64,000 nucleotides of DNA from contig JABWCR010000017.1 of assembly GCA_013359125.1 (NCBI GenBank), positions 1 to 64,000 on the forward strand. The letters are read 5' to 3'. The notes beneath the pieces are model-generated. The model had not been told where the DNA came from. It saw only the letters and a program-made list of their open reading frames with translations, and searched no databases. This document shows positions 44,488 through 53,139 of this stretch, piece by piece (within the stretch, counting starts at the first letter, position 1; every line of letters begins with the position of its first letter). Origin of the DNA: Armatimonadota bacterium. GTDB taxonomy: Bacteria > Armatimonadota > Fimbriimonadia > Fimbriimonadales > GBS-DC. Position numbers and translations under genes: made by a program.

Positions 44488-45350
44488 AGTGCGTCGTGCC
44501 CGGGCGGAGGCGACCACTTTTCGCGCGGATGATAATGTTGGTACACCTTGCGGGCGATGGCCTTGATCATCTTTTGGCTTTCGTTTTCTTTGCTCCAGCG
44601 GCGATCTTCTATCTCCTTCGCATAGACAGCGAGAATGTAAGGCCCGCTGGGAGAGAAGACGATCGCGATGTCGGAGCGCGAAGCATCGATAGAGCCGCTC
44701 TTGCTGGCGACCGGCACCCAGGGCGGCGACTGTGCGGCGATCAGATCGTCGAAATATTGATGGGTAAGGATGCGGATCATCGCTTCGCAGGCGGCGACGG
44801 TGCCCGCCTTGTTCGTGCGGATGGCGTCGAGCAAGGCGACCATTTCGTTCGGCGTTGCCATGCCCATCCCCCATTTTTCTCGCAATGCAAGGAGTTCTTT
44901 CTCTTCGGGCGGGATAGCCGACAAGAGCCGGGTGTCCTTCAGATTCAGCCTGGAAAGCCATTCGTTGATCGCTACAACGCCGAGTTTCTTGGCCAGCATG
45001 ATGGTCGCCGTATTGTCGCTGACCGTGATCATCAGGTGGATCAGTTCCTTGATCTCCGGCTTGGCGTCGTCCTTATAGAACTGCAGGAAGCCAGCGCCGC
45101 CGCGCCGATCGTCCGGCGCGATGGCGAGTTTATCCAGGTAGCCGAGCCGACCCGATGTCACCTCCTCGAACGCTTTGCCCATGACTGCGACCTTTATCGT
45201 GCTGGCCGTGGGGAAGATCTCGTCGCCGTTGAGCGCGATGCGGTGATTTTGCCGCGTGTGATAGAGGCTGTAGCCCACGATACCCTTGACAGGCTTTGCA
45301 AGGGCGTCTAACTCGGCTTTGAGCCTGCGTTCCGAAGCGCTCTGGTTCAC
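44484..45350 (-). CDS. Class A beta-lactamase-fold serine hydrolase without signal peptide
   Basis: 288 residues with the penicillin-recognising set: S50-T-I-K53 (ASTIKVAVMGK), SDN in TVSDNTATIML, and KSG in ASKSGSIDASRSDIAIV. The class A omega-loop glutamate is not obvious, so true beta-lactamase activity is uncertain; it may cleave another ester or amide. I choose GTG 45350. The alternative ATG 45425 would force translation through a conserved 44-nt regulatory element. No signal peptide is visible in either version, odd for this family. Its stop overlaps the start of the fused sugar transporter (ATGA), so the two are coupled. Confidence 0.7.
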   Translation of the reverse strand: MNQSASERRLKAELDALAKPVKGIVGYSLYHTRQNHRIALNGDEIFPTASTIKVAVMGKAFEEVTSGRLGYLDKLAIAPDDRRGGAGFLQFYKDDAKPEIKELIHLMITVSDNTATIMLAKKLGVVAINEWLSRLNLKDTRLLSAIPPEEKELLALREKWGMGMATPNEMVALLDAIRTNKAGTVAACEAMIRILTHQYFDDLIAAQSPPWVPVASKSGSIDASRSDIAIVFSPSGPYILAVYAKEIEDRRWSKENESQKMIKAIARKVYQHYHPREKWSPPPGHDAL

Positions 45351-45391
45351 GTGGTCAGAGATTCGCCGTCCAGCCTTCGTTTCCTGGCGGC

Positions 45392-45435
45392 GATTCGTAC
45401 CTAAAATTGTGCTACAAATCTTCATTTTCCCGTTC
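45392..45435 (+). promoter_or_regulatory. Conserved 44-nt three-block upstream element, copy 2
   Basis: GATTCGTAC (45392-45400), TTGTGCTACA (45407-45416), 11 nt, TCCCGTTC (45428-45435). It points to the secreted-protein gene at 45538, 102 nt downstream. It also lies just upstream of the minus-strand hydrolase start at 45350. Confidence 0.6.
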
Positions 45436-45537
45436 GAAGCCCGAATCCGTAGATTTGGGACTAAAGTCTATAGGAATCAAGCCTCCCGACGACGTATTCT
45501 TTGGCATGGAACCCATGGAGGTTCAAGGGAGGGCCGT

Positions 45538-48081
45538 ATGAAAGCAGCAATTCTGGCTGTATTAGCCACAGTGGCCATAGGATCGGCTTTTGCGCAAGAC
45601 GCGGAGCATCATGAATCAAGATGGATGGGCTACGCCAATCCGATATCCGACGCAGAAAGGGCGATCAAGCATCCGCCATTAGATGTACCGAAGTACTTCA
45701 AGCGCATCAACCCGACGTTGCCTAAGGACAACCGCGGCATGGGCGACGAGGCCGCCTACGACGATCAATCCGAGCCGCAAATCCAGTTTGCGAACATGTT
45801 TCGCAACTTCAGCGGCGGATCGACAGGTTGGTTTCCGCCCGATCCAGTGGTAGCCTCGGGCATAGACCGAATCATCGTCGGCGTGAACAGCGACATCTTC
45901 ATTCGCAACAAGAACGGCGGCTTGATCGGTCGCATCTCTTCTGACAACTTGTTCGGAGGCAGCACGTTCAAGTTCGACCCGCGTGTGGCCTGGGACCCCT
46001 GGCGAAGTCGATTCTTAGTGCTCTACATGGCCAAGAGCGAATCGCCCAGGCAGTCGTTCTGGGCCCTAGCAATCTCAAAGACTGCCACGCCGACCGCCGT
46101 CGCATCCGACTGGCACACCTACTTTTTTAGCACGGCTCCTGGCGATAACTGGGGAGACTACGGCTACATGGGATTTGACGAGAACGCCGTCTTTCTCAGT
46201 TGCACGATGATTCCTTACGGCTTGGGTTTCCGCGCCAATCGTTTCTTGACTTTGAACAAGGACGAGATCTATAGCGGCTTGCCGGCAGGAAGCTGGATGG
46301 ATTCGGACTTCAGTCTGGATTACATGGCTCCTGCGCAAATGTGGACAGGCGCCGGCAGAGGCTACATCGTCGGGTTTTCGGACGGTGGCGGAAGCCAAAT
46401 GAAGGTCTGGCGCATCAATTGGACGGGCACGACATGGGCGCAAAAATGGGCGAACAGTCCGGGCTTTACACGCACGGATGTGAGCGTGCCGACGTACATT
46501 GTGCCGCCCAATGCCACACAGCCGGGCGGACTGAGCCGATTGGACACAGGCGACACCCGAGTGAGAGACGCTGTGTTCTACAACGGCACGCTCTACACGG
46601 TTCAGAGCGTTGCGGTCAACTTTGGAAGCGGCAATCGCACCGGATACCGAGCCTACCGTGTCAATGCCGCCAGCCCGACCACTTTCTCTCACTCGACATC
46701 CGGCGCGAATGGGTTCGACTGCTACTACCCGGCGATCTTTCCGACTTCGGGCGGCGATGCAGTGATCGTCTTCGGACGCTCCAGCTCGTCGGAGTTTGCA
46801 TCGCTGCGCTACACCACGTGGCGCAACGGCGTGGCACAAGTCGATAACAGCACGCCCATTCGCGGCAGCAGCGTTGGCTACGTTCGCATCGACGATCAGG
46901 ATCGAAATCGGTTTGGCGACTATTTTGGCGCCGCCCTCGACCCGTGGGACTTACAAACCATCTGGGTCGTTGGCGAGTACGTTACCGGTTCGACCACCTG
47001 GGACACGTGGGTGGCAGAGACCAACTTCAAACCCACAACGACCCTAACCTCCGACCCCATTGTTGGACAGTTGGGTCAGACGGTGAACCTCCGATCTACG
47101 CTCAGACGCAACGACACAGGAGCGTTCGTGGCCGGTCAGACGATCCAGTTTAAAGTGAACGGCCTGACTGTAGGCAATGGCGTTACGGACAGCAACGGTG
47201 TGGCCACTGTGCCTTACACAGTCCCTATGAACGCGCCGGTCGGAGGTCTGTTTCCAATCGTTGCGACATTTGAGCGTACGACGGCCTTGAACGGTTCGGG
47301 CGCTGGAAGCGATCTTTTCATCCGCAAGCGCGATCCACAGGTCCTTGTAACCTGGGTCTATGTGTCCGACGGCCAAGACGTAACGCTCTATGCTCGACTG
47401 CAGTGGCCGGCTGGGCCGGAAATGGTGGCCGGAAAGAGCCTGGATTTCTATGTGCGAGATGTCTATCGCGGAAGCGCGATCACCGATTCGGTGGGATTGG
47501 CTCGATTGCCGTTCCATGTTACGGGACTGCCTGCCGGCAGCAACCAGATCAGGGTTGAATTTGCAGGCGACGCGATCTACAATCCAGCCAGCAATACCGG
47601 GGTCATGCGAGTGGAGCCACCGACTTCCTTGGTTCTGACTGTAACGCCTACCTTGGTCAGGCAGGGCCGCTATACTGCGACGATATCTGCGACGCTCAGA
47701 GACAGCGCTGGCCAGCCCATTAACGCAGCCGAGATCGAGTTCTTCATGAACGGTCAGTACTTCTTTTCTCGAAACACCTCGTTTAACGGGCAAGTAAACT
47801 TCACCATCCAGTTTTCTAGCGGGCACCCTTGCGGCGAGAACCAGTTGCTCGCTCGATTCTGGGGCGAATTCGGCCTTGCAAGTTCGCGCGACACCAAGAT
47901 CATCACCGTTCGCCTCGCCGAGGACTTGGACATGAACGGTATTGTGGACGACGCCGATCTGGCGATGGCGCTGACCGACTTTGGTACAAACCTGTTCCGG
48001 TCGGACGTGGACAAGAACGGCGTGGTGGACGATATCGATCTGTCGCGCATTCTCGAAAGGTTCGGACACGTAGGCTGCTAA
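45538..48081 (+). CDS. Secreted Ig-like/dockerin-type surface protein
   Basis: 847 residues after start ATG 45538 (GGGAGGGCCGT upstream). Signal peptide MKAAILAVLATVAIGSAFAQ. Residues ~50-500 form a beta-propeller-like domain with recurrent aromatic strands (WDPWRSRFLVLYMA, VFYNGTLYTVQSVAV, FGDYFGAALDPWD). Residues ~505-770 hold three bacterial Ig-like domains (big3/invasin type: GQTIQFKVNGLTVGNGVTD, AGKSLDFYVRDVYRGSAITD, INAAEIEFFMNGQYFF). The C-terminus carries the dockerin-like pair (DMNGIVDDADLAMALTDFG, DKNGVVDDIDLSRILERFG). Partner unknown. The longer upstream frame from 45286 is not used. Confidence 0.75.
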   Translation: MKAAILAVLATVAIGSAFAQDAEHHESRWMGYANPISDAERAIKHPPLDVPKYFKRINPTLPKDNRGMGDEAAYDDQSEPQIQFANMFRNFSGGSTGWFPPDPVVASGIDRIIVGVNSDIFIRNKNGGLIGRISSDNLFGGSTFKFDPRVAWDPWRSRFLVLYMAKSESPRQSFWALAISKTATPTAVASDWHTYFFSTAPGDNWGDYGYMGFDENAVFLSCTMIPYGLGFRANRFLTLNKDEIYSGLPAGSWMDSDFSLDYMAPAQMWTGAGRGYIVGFSDGGGSQMKVWRINWTGTTWAQKWANSPGFTRTDVSVPTYIVPPNATQPGGLSRLDTGDTRVRDAVFYNGTLYTVQSVAVNFGSGNRTGYRAYRVNAASPTTFSHSTSGANGFDCYYPAIFPTSGGDAVIVFGRSSSSEFASLRYTTWRNGVAQVDNSTPIRGSSVGYVRIDDQDRNRFGDYFGAALDPWDLQTIWVVGEYVTGSTTWDTWVAETNFKPTTTLTSDPIVGQLGQTVNLRSTLRRNDTGAFVAGQTIQFKVNGLTVGNGVTDSNGVATVPYTVPMNAPVGGLFPIVATFERTTALNGSGAGSDLFIRKRDPQVLVTWVYVSDGQDVTLYARLQWPAGPEMVAGKSLDFYVRDVYRGSAITDSVGLARLPFHVTGLPAGSNQIRVEFAGDAIYNPASNTGVMRVEPPTSLVLTVTPTLVRQGRYTATISATLRDSAGQPINAAEIEFFMNGQYFFSRNTSFNGQVNFTIQFSSGHPCGENQLLARFWGEFGLASSRDTKIITVRLAEDLDMNGIVDDADLAMALTDFGTNLFRSDVDKNGVVDDIDLSRILERFGHVGC

Positions 48082-48093
48082 GTCGAGCGTAGG

Positions 48094-48099
48094 TATAAT
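48094..48099 (+). promoter_or_regulatory. TATAAT -10 box 9 nt before a TTG start
   Basis: Perfect TATAAT after the stop of the dockerin-type gene. A start site 7-9 nt downstream would give no leader or a leader of only about two bases before TTG 48109. Confidence 0.45.
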
Positions 48100-48108
48100 T
48101 CGCGCGGT

Positions 48109-48972
48109 TTGAAGGGATCGCGCGAATTTACCTTTATCGGCGCAGCAATCGGCAGCGTTGTCGGGCTGTTGGCGGGCGTCAGCATCGCACTGGCCGCAGG
48201 CATCGGACTGCTATGGGGCGCTCTCTTGAGTCTGGGTCTGGCGCTCTCTTTGGCCGGTATCGGCGGCGGTATCGGCTATGCGATTGCCAATCGCTTGCCG
48301 CCGATGTTGCCGGCCTACCGATCCGAGCACGACAAACTGCGCCAAACGGCGAAAAGAGTCCGCAAAACGCTTAAGAAGATCCAGATGGGAGAGGATGGGG
48401 GAAGAACCCTTGATCGGATCCTCAACAAGGACGCCGAGCTTCGCCATCGCGCCAGCAAACTGAAAGAAGCCATCGCCGCCCTCGCGCACGAGAACTTAGG
48501 CTGGTCGGACCGAATCGTCGGCGGCATCGATGTGCTGAGCGGCGCCATGAACCAACGCCCGGGCAAGAGGCTGACCAAGATCGATTGGGAGATTCAGTCC
48601 TACCGAGCCAAACTGGAGCGAGAAGCCGATCGTCTGGACAAGGAGACTCGAAAGACGACCGATTTGCGCGCCAAAACGGAGCTGGAATCGGCTTTGGCGA
48701 TGAAGCTGAAGGAGAAGACAGCATTCGAACAGATCGACGGCGCGGTGCAGTTTATCGAAGCGCAGCTGGCGCGCAACCGCGCAAGCCTAGAGGCCGTGCA
48801 TGGCCGTGCGACCCGCTTGATCCACCTCGATGCGCCGCTCCCCACAGCCCAGCAAGATTTGGCGCAGGAGTTGGACGAGCAACTGCACGCTTACGAGCGC
48901 GCATTGGAAGAGGCGCGATTCGAACGCCTTTACGACATCGACTCCCAGGAGCATTTGAGACTCAATGAATAG
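48109..48972 (+). CDS. Membrane-anchored coiled-coil protein of unknown function
   Basis: 287 residues that I do not recognise. Two adjacent glycine-rich hydrophobic helices lie at ~8-65 (FIGAAIGSVVGLLAGVSIAL and LLSLGLALSLAGIGGGIGYA), then a long cytoplasmic helical region rich in K, R, E and A (~80-287), probably coiled coil (LREKA-like heptads, EREADRLDKETRKTTDL). The start is TTG at 48109; no ATG fits, and the TATAAT box lies just upstream. Its 3' end overlaps the DUF885 gene by 8 nt, suggesting coupled expression. Confidence 0.6.
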   Translation: MKGSREFTFIGAAIGSVVGLLAGVSIALAAGIGLLWGALLSLGLALSLAGIGGGIGYAIANRLPPMLPAYRSEHDKLRQTAKRVRKTLKKIQMGEDGGRTLDRILNKDAELRHRASKLKEAIAALAHENLGWSDRIVGGIDVLSGAMNQRPGKRLTKIDWEIQSYRAKLEREADRLDKETRKTTDLRAKTELESALAMKLKEKTAFEQIDGAVQFIEAQLARNRASLEAVHGRATRLIHLDAPLPTAQQDLAQELDEQLHAYERALEEARFERLYDIDSQEHLRLNE

Positions 48973-50620
48973 CCTGAATGAGATTATCCAGGTCGATTGG
49001 GAACGACGAATGCGGTCGAATCCCGAGCGCGCATCGTCCATGGGCGATCGGCGATACGACGATCAATGGACCGACTACAGCCTAGACGCTTTCGATAGGC
49101 GGTATCGAGAGATCGAATCTGAGCTACAGATGCTGAACAGAATCGATATCGGCGTATTGAGCGACGAAGAACGGCTGAACTGTGAACTCCTGAAGTTAGA
49201 ACTGGAAACAGAGTTAGAAGGCGAGCAGTATCGGCTCTACCTGATGCCATTGAACCAGCGACGCGGCCCGCAGAGCCTGGACGACATGGCCGGATATCTG
49301 AGGCTGGAAACAGAACAAGACTTTGAAAACTGGCTGGCGCGGCTGGACAAACTGCCCGTGTTGGTCGATCAGCATATTGAACTCTTGAGAGAGGGCATGC
49401 GATCGGGCATGATGCTGCCCAAGGTCGTTCTGAGCCGCGTGCCCGCCCAGATCGAAAAGCAAGTCGTATCGTCGCCCGAAGAAAGCCCCTTTTTCCACGC
49501 TTTTAAGAAAGCCCCAAACGATGCGCTGAGGGAAAAGGCCAAGGCGATCATAGGCCAAAGCGTGCTCCCCGCCATGCAGAAGTTCCAACGCTTCTTTGTG
49601 GACGAGCACTTGCCCGCTTGTCCGGACGAGATCGGATTTAGCCATCTGCCCAACGGCGAAACGATCTATGCCTATCTGGCCCGAGTGCACACCACGACCA
49701 GTCTGACGCCCGACCAGATTCACGAGACTGGCCTGTTAGAGGTTGCAAGGATTACCCAAGAAATGGAGCAGTGCAAGGATCGAGCTGGCTTTGCAGGCGA
49801 CATGGCTTCGTTTTTCGCCTTTTTGCGCTCCGATCCACAGTTTTTCTACAAGACGGGGCAGGAACTCTTGGATGCTTACCGGGCCATGAGCAAGAAGATC
49901 GACCCCGAACTGGTGCGCTTGTTCCGAACCTTGCCGCGGACCCCATACGGCGTCGAGCCGATTCCGATGAACATCGCGCCCGATACGACCACGGCCTACT
50001 ATCGGCCCGCGGCGGCGGACGGCTCTCGCGCCGGAAGCTACTTTGTCAACCTTTACAAGCCGGAAAGCCGCCCAAAATGGGAGATGATGGCGCTCTCGCT
50101 GCACGAGGCCGTGCCCGGGCATCATCTGCAGATCGCGCTCGCCATGGAGCAGACGCATTTGCCCAACTTCCGCCGTCATGCCTACTTTAACGGCTACTTG
50201 GAGGGTTGGGCGCTCTCCGCCGAAAAATTGGGCGAGGAGATGGGACTGTACGAGGACGAGTACTCGCGCTTTGGCCGACTTACGTACGAGATGTGGCGCT
50301 CTGTGAGACTAGTCGTGGATACCGGGATGCACGTGAAGGGCTGGTCGCGCGAGAAAGCGATCGAATACTTCATGCAGAAGGCGGCCAAGACCGAACTCGA
50401 TGTGGTCAACGAGATCGACCGCTACATCGCTTGGCCCGGCCAGGCGCTCGCCTATAAGATCGGCGAGATCAAAATGCAGGCCATCCGTGCGAAGTGCGAG
50501 AAGGCGTTAGGCGACCGGTTCGACATCAAGGCCTATCACGACGCAATCTTGCTGGACGGCGCCATGCCGCTCAACGCCCTCGAACGAAAGATCGACCGCT
50601 GGCTGGCTAATCCAGTCTGA
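48965..50620 (+). CDS. DUF885-family metallopeptidase-like protein
   Basis: 551 residues of the DUF885 (M3/M32-related zinc peptidase-like) family. The putative zinc site is H380-E-A-V-P-G-H-H387 in SLHEAVPGHHLQIALAME, with a downstream EGWALSAEKLGEEMG glutamate as probable third ligand. The rest is helical with the usual GYLEGWA and WPGQALAYKIGE blocks. Most DUF885 proteins are exported; this one has no signal peptide, so it probably acts in the cytoplasm. It overlaps the upstream membrane protein by 8 nt, and its end overlaps the convergent oxidoreductase by 14 nt. Confidence 0.8.
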   Translation: MNSLNEIIQVDWERRMRSNPERASSMGDRRYDDQWTDYSLDAFDRRYREIESELQMLNRIDIGVLSDEERLNCELLKLELETELEGEQYRLYLMPLNQRRGPQSLDDMAGYLRLETEQDFENWLARLDKLPVLVDQHIELLREGMRSGMMLPKVVLSRVPAQIEKQVVSSPEESPFFHAFKKAPNDALREKAKAIIGQSVLPAMQKFQRFFVDEHLPACPDEIGFSHLPNGETIYAYLARVHTTTSLTPDQIHETGLLEVARITQEMEQCKDRAGFAGDMASFFAFLRSDPQFFYKTGQELLDAYRAMSKKIDPELVRLFRTLPRTPYGVEPIPMNIAPDTTTAYYRPAAADGSRAGSYFVNLYKPESRPKWEMMALSLHEAVPGHHLQIALAMEQTHLPNFRRHAYFNGYLEGWALSAEKLGEEMGLYEDEYSRFGRLTYEMWRSVRLVVDTGMHVKGWSREKAIEYFMQKAAKTELDVVNEIDRYIAWPGQALAYKIGEIKMQAIRAKCEKALGDRFDIKAYHDAILLDGAMPLNALERKIDRWLANPV

Positions 50621-51659
50621 TCTCCTTGCCCTCGTCAGCGCTGCGATAGAGACCGTCCAGGATCGTGATCACATCCAGCGACTGCTCGGCCGGTACGGGC
50701 GAGGGAAGACCGTTGGCGACCGCTTCGGCAAAGGCCATGCACTCCTTAGCATGAGGCTCGCCGCCTTCCGCATTGACCAAGGTCGCGTTGCTATGCTGGC
50801 GCGTCTCGTTGTGCGTGCGCAGTATCTCGTTGTTCGGCCAGTGCGCGCCGCCTTTCTCGCCATACAGCCACATCTGCATATCCTCGCTCAAGGTTTTGTG
50901 GTGCAGAAGCCAGCTCACCTCCAGCATCAGCGTCGCGCCGTTATCGAACCGCACAAAGGCTGCGGCAAACTCTTCCACGTCCCAATATTCGGGGATCGGG
51001 CCGCCCCAATTGCTAAACGCGCCCGGCTGTCGGCGCAAACGGTCTTGGGTTATGCCCGATACGGCGACAGGCTTGGGATGTCCCATCATCCATAAGGTCA
51101 AGTCTAAAATGTGCACGCCGATATCGATGCAAGGGCCGCCGCCTGCGTGTTGCTTCATCACGAACCCTGGGCCGGTGGGCGCGCCCGATCGGCGCAGCAT
51201 CCACGACCGCGCATGGTAGACCTGGCCAAGGGCGCCACCGTCGATCTCAGTTTTGAGCGCCTTGGCCGTACCCGTGTATCGAAAGTGCTGGGCGGTCATC
51301 AGCATCTTGCCGCTACGATCGCGCGCCTCGATCATCTGCCGAATGTCGGCGGGCGTCGGGGCCAGCGGCTTTTCGCAGATAACGTGCTTGCCGGCGTTGA
51401 GCGCAGCGACCGTGAGCGGCGCGTGATACATGTTAGGAGTGCAAACGTCCACAATATCGATCTCTGGGTCGGCGATCAGCGCTTCGCCCGAGTCGTAAAG
51501 CCGATCGATGTCCTGTTCTGCGCCGATTTTGCGCAGATTGTCGGCGTTGTTGTCTGCCAGGGCATAGAGTTCGGTATGGGGGCTTTCGCGCCATCCAGGG
51601 AAATGTGTGCGGGCGATGCCGGCGACGCCAATGACGCCGACTTTGAGCGATTTTGACAT
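50607..51659 (-). CDS. Gfo/Idh/MocA-family NAD(P)-dependent oxidoreductase
   Basis: 350 residues. The N-terminal Rossmann domain begins KVGVIGVAGIARTHFPGW and contains the EKP motif (HVICEKPLAPTP) that binds the nicotinamide. The C-terminal beta-sheet domain carries the dimer and substrate site, including GGGPCIDIGVHILDLTLWMMG with the catalytic D/H pair. Substrates are typically sugars or inositols; not identifiable here. ATG 51659 has GAGG 8 nt upstream. A copy of the 44-nt element lies about 90 nt further upstream in the same orientation, and the 3' end overlaps the DUF885 gene by 14 nt. Confidence 0.88.
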   Translation of the reverse strand: MSKSLKVGVIGVAGIARTHFPGWRESPHTELYALADNNADNLRKIGAEQDIDRLYDSGEALIADPEIDIVDVCTPNMYHAPLTVAALNAGKHVICEKPLAPTPADIRQMIEARDRSGKMLMTAQHFRYTGTAKALKTEIDGGALGQVYHARSWMLRRSGAPTGPGFVMKQHAGGGPCIDIGVHILDLTLWMMGHPKPVAVSGITQDRLRRQPGAFSNWGGPIPEYWDVEEFAAAFVRFDNGATLMLEVSWLLHHKTLSEDMQMWLYGEKGGAHWPNNEILRTHNETRQHSNATLVNAEGGEPHAKECMAFAEAVANGLPSPVPAEQSLDVITILDGLYRSADEGKEIRLD

Positions 51660-51751
51660 TCAGAAACCTCGGTGATAAGGGATTGCGGTTTAGTTTCGAG
51701 CGCTGGAGGCGAATCCCTTCTCCTTGTCTGGCGGCCCAATGAAATTCGCCC

Positions 51752-51795
51752 GAACGGGATTTTTTTCAAATGTAGCACAATTTTGAGTACGAATC
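51752..51795 (-). promoter_or_regulatory. Conserved 44-nt three-block upstream element, copy 3
   Basis: Read on the minus strand: GATTCGTAC (51795-51787), TTGTGCTACA (51780-51771), 11 nt including an A tract, TCCCGTTC (51759-51752). It points to the oxidoreductase start at 51659. Its first bases overlap the stop codon of the msrC-like gene. Confidence 0.6.
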
Positions 51796-52243
51796 ACGGC
51801 CAGCGCAAGGCGAGCAACGGCGCGATCTCCTCCAATAGAGCCTCGTGCCGCTCGTCAAATTGTCCGACCTCCGTGCCGTCCAAATCGATCTGCCCGATCA
51901 CCGATCCAGCCTCATCGCGCACCAAAACCACAATCTCCGAGCGCGTCTCCAAATTGCACGCCAAGTAGTTCGACCGCTCCCGCACGTCTCGAACAATCTG
52001 GTTCGCGTCCTCCGCCACCGCCGTGCCGCAGACTCCCTGTCCAATCGCGATCCGAGTATGCTCCGTAGGCGGGCCGACAAAAGGCCCCAAATGCAACTCC
52101 CCATTGCGCAACAGATAAACTCCCGCCCAATGGCAGTTCAATCGCCGATGCAACACCTGCATGGCGGCCAAAATCGCAGCCTCATTGGACTCCTCAGAAT
52201 CCATTGCCGAACCGACTTCGCTAACTATGGCCTCTCGATCCAT
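51794..52243 (-). CDS. msrC: Free methionine-(R)-sulfoxide reductase (GAF domain)
   Basis: 149 residues, a single GAF domain. It reduces free methionine-R-sulfoxide using thioredoxin. Two key cysteines match E. coli fRMsr: GQGVCGTAVAEDANQ and YLACNLETRSEIVV, the second being the presumed catalytic one. The third family cysteine (before RIPVGRG) is replaced: here the text is EHTRIAIGQG. Typical DIDG region: GQIDLDGTEVGQF. ATG 52243 is only 17 nt from the divergent start at 52261; an AATTAT/TATACT stretch lies between, so its mRNA is probably leaderless or nearly so. Confidence 0.85.
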   Translation of the reverse strand: MDREAIVSEVGSAMDSEESNEAAILAAMQVLHRRLNCHWAGVYLLRNGELHLGPFVGPPTEHTRIAIGQGVCGTAVAEDANQIVRDVRERSNYLACNLETRSEIVVLVRDEAGSVIGQIDLDGTEVGQFDERHEALLEEIAPLLALRWP

Positions 52244-52248
52244 CCAAG

Positions 52249-52254
52249 TATAAT
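52249..52254 (+). promoter_or_regulatory. TATAAT in a 17-nt divergent gap
   Basis: Perfect TATAAT, 6 nt before ATG 52261, so transcription should start on the A of the start codon. On the opposite strand the same bases give AATTAT, 6 nt before the msrC-like ATG at 52243. The two genes therefore share overlapping -10 boxes. Confidence 0.6.
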
Positions 52255-52260
52255 TCTGAC

Positions 52261-53139
52261 ATGCTCTATGCAGGTCTGGCGGCCTTAGGCGCCGCGATTG
52301 CGGCGCTCATCGGCAACTGGATCATCCTCCGTGCAGCGCTCAAGCCGCCCCGAACGCCGCTGTTCCTAACTCCGCTCGATCTGGACCTGCCTTATATCGA
52401 TGTGCGATTCGGCAAGGAGATCGAACTGGCCGGATGGTGGATTCCGGCGGACAATGCGGTCGGCACGGTCGTTTTGTGCCACGGCTACTTCATGAATCGC
52501 AGCGAACCGCTGGTCGTCGCCAAACGATTGTGGCCCTTGGGCTTCAATTGCTTGACGTTCGATTTTCGCGCCTGTGGCAAGAGCGGAGGCGATCTCTGCA
52601 GCCTTGGCTATCACGAATCAAACGATGTGACAGCCGCGGTAGACGAGGCAGAGAGACGGACGCCCGGGCTGCCGATCATCGCGTTCGGCGCATCGATGGG
52701 CGCGGTCGCTTCGATCTTTGCCGCCAGCCGCGATCGCCGAATCGCGGCCATCGTTGCCGATTCGCCCTACGCTCGGCTCAGCGACGCCGTGGACGACTGG
52801 TGGAAGGGAAGCGTCGGACCCTTGGCGATGTGGCTGCTGAAGCCGGCGAAGTTAGTCGGCATCTTGATGACCAAGGTCTCGCCCTATAGCGTGCGGCCCG
52901 ATATGGCCGTCCAGGCGATAGACCGACCGATTCTGCTGCTGCACGGCGAGCGCGATCGCTTGATCCCGGCGCATCACTCGCGCCGCATTTACGCCGTGGC
53001 CAACGAACCGAAAGAGGCGCTCTTCTTCGAACAGAGCGACCACGTGCAAGCGCGATTCGACCATCCGGAGCGGTACTATCAAGCGCTGACGTCGTTTGTG
53101 CAAAGCGTTGTCAAAAGGGAGGCGGGCTGTGAAGTTTGA
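52261..53139 (+). CDS. Membrane-anchored alpha/beta hydrolase
   Basis: 292 residues. An N-terminal hydrophobic helix (MLYAGLAALGAAIAALIGNW) is followed by an alpha/beta hydrolase core. The oxyanion region is VVLCHGYFMNRSEP, the nucleophile elbow G-A-S-M-G (IAFGASMGAVASIF, serine about residue 145), and the late acid and histidine lie in LLHGERDRLIP and QSDHVQARFDHPE. Probably an esterase or acyl hydrolase facing the envelope; substrate unknown. The 3' end overlaps the AAA gene by 11 nt. Confidence 0.8.
   Translation: MLYAGLAALGAAIAALIGNWIILRAALKPPRTPLFLTPLDLDLPYIDVRFGKEIELAGWWIPADNAVGTVVLCHGYFMNRSEPLVVAKRLWPLGFNCLTFDFRACGKSGGDLCSLGYHESNDVTAAVDEAERRTPGLPIIAFGASMGAVASIFAASRDRRIAAIVADSPYARLSDAVDDWWKGSVGPLAMWLLKPAKLVGILMTKVSPYSVRPDMAVQAIDRPILLLHGERDRLIPAHHSRRIYAVANEPKEALFFEQSDHVQARFDHPERYYQALTSFVQSVVKREAGCEV

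Noticed and set aside
44488-44961. Long N-terminal extension of the fused transporter
   Set aside because: It is the antisense-like shadow of the hydrolase gene in another frame; the signal peptide and ATGA overlap fix the start at 44487.
45351-45425. N-terminal extension of the class A-type hydrolase
   Set aside because: It would translate through the 44-nt conserved element and the intergenic region.
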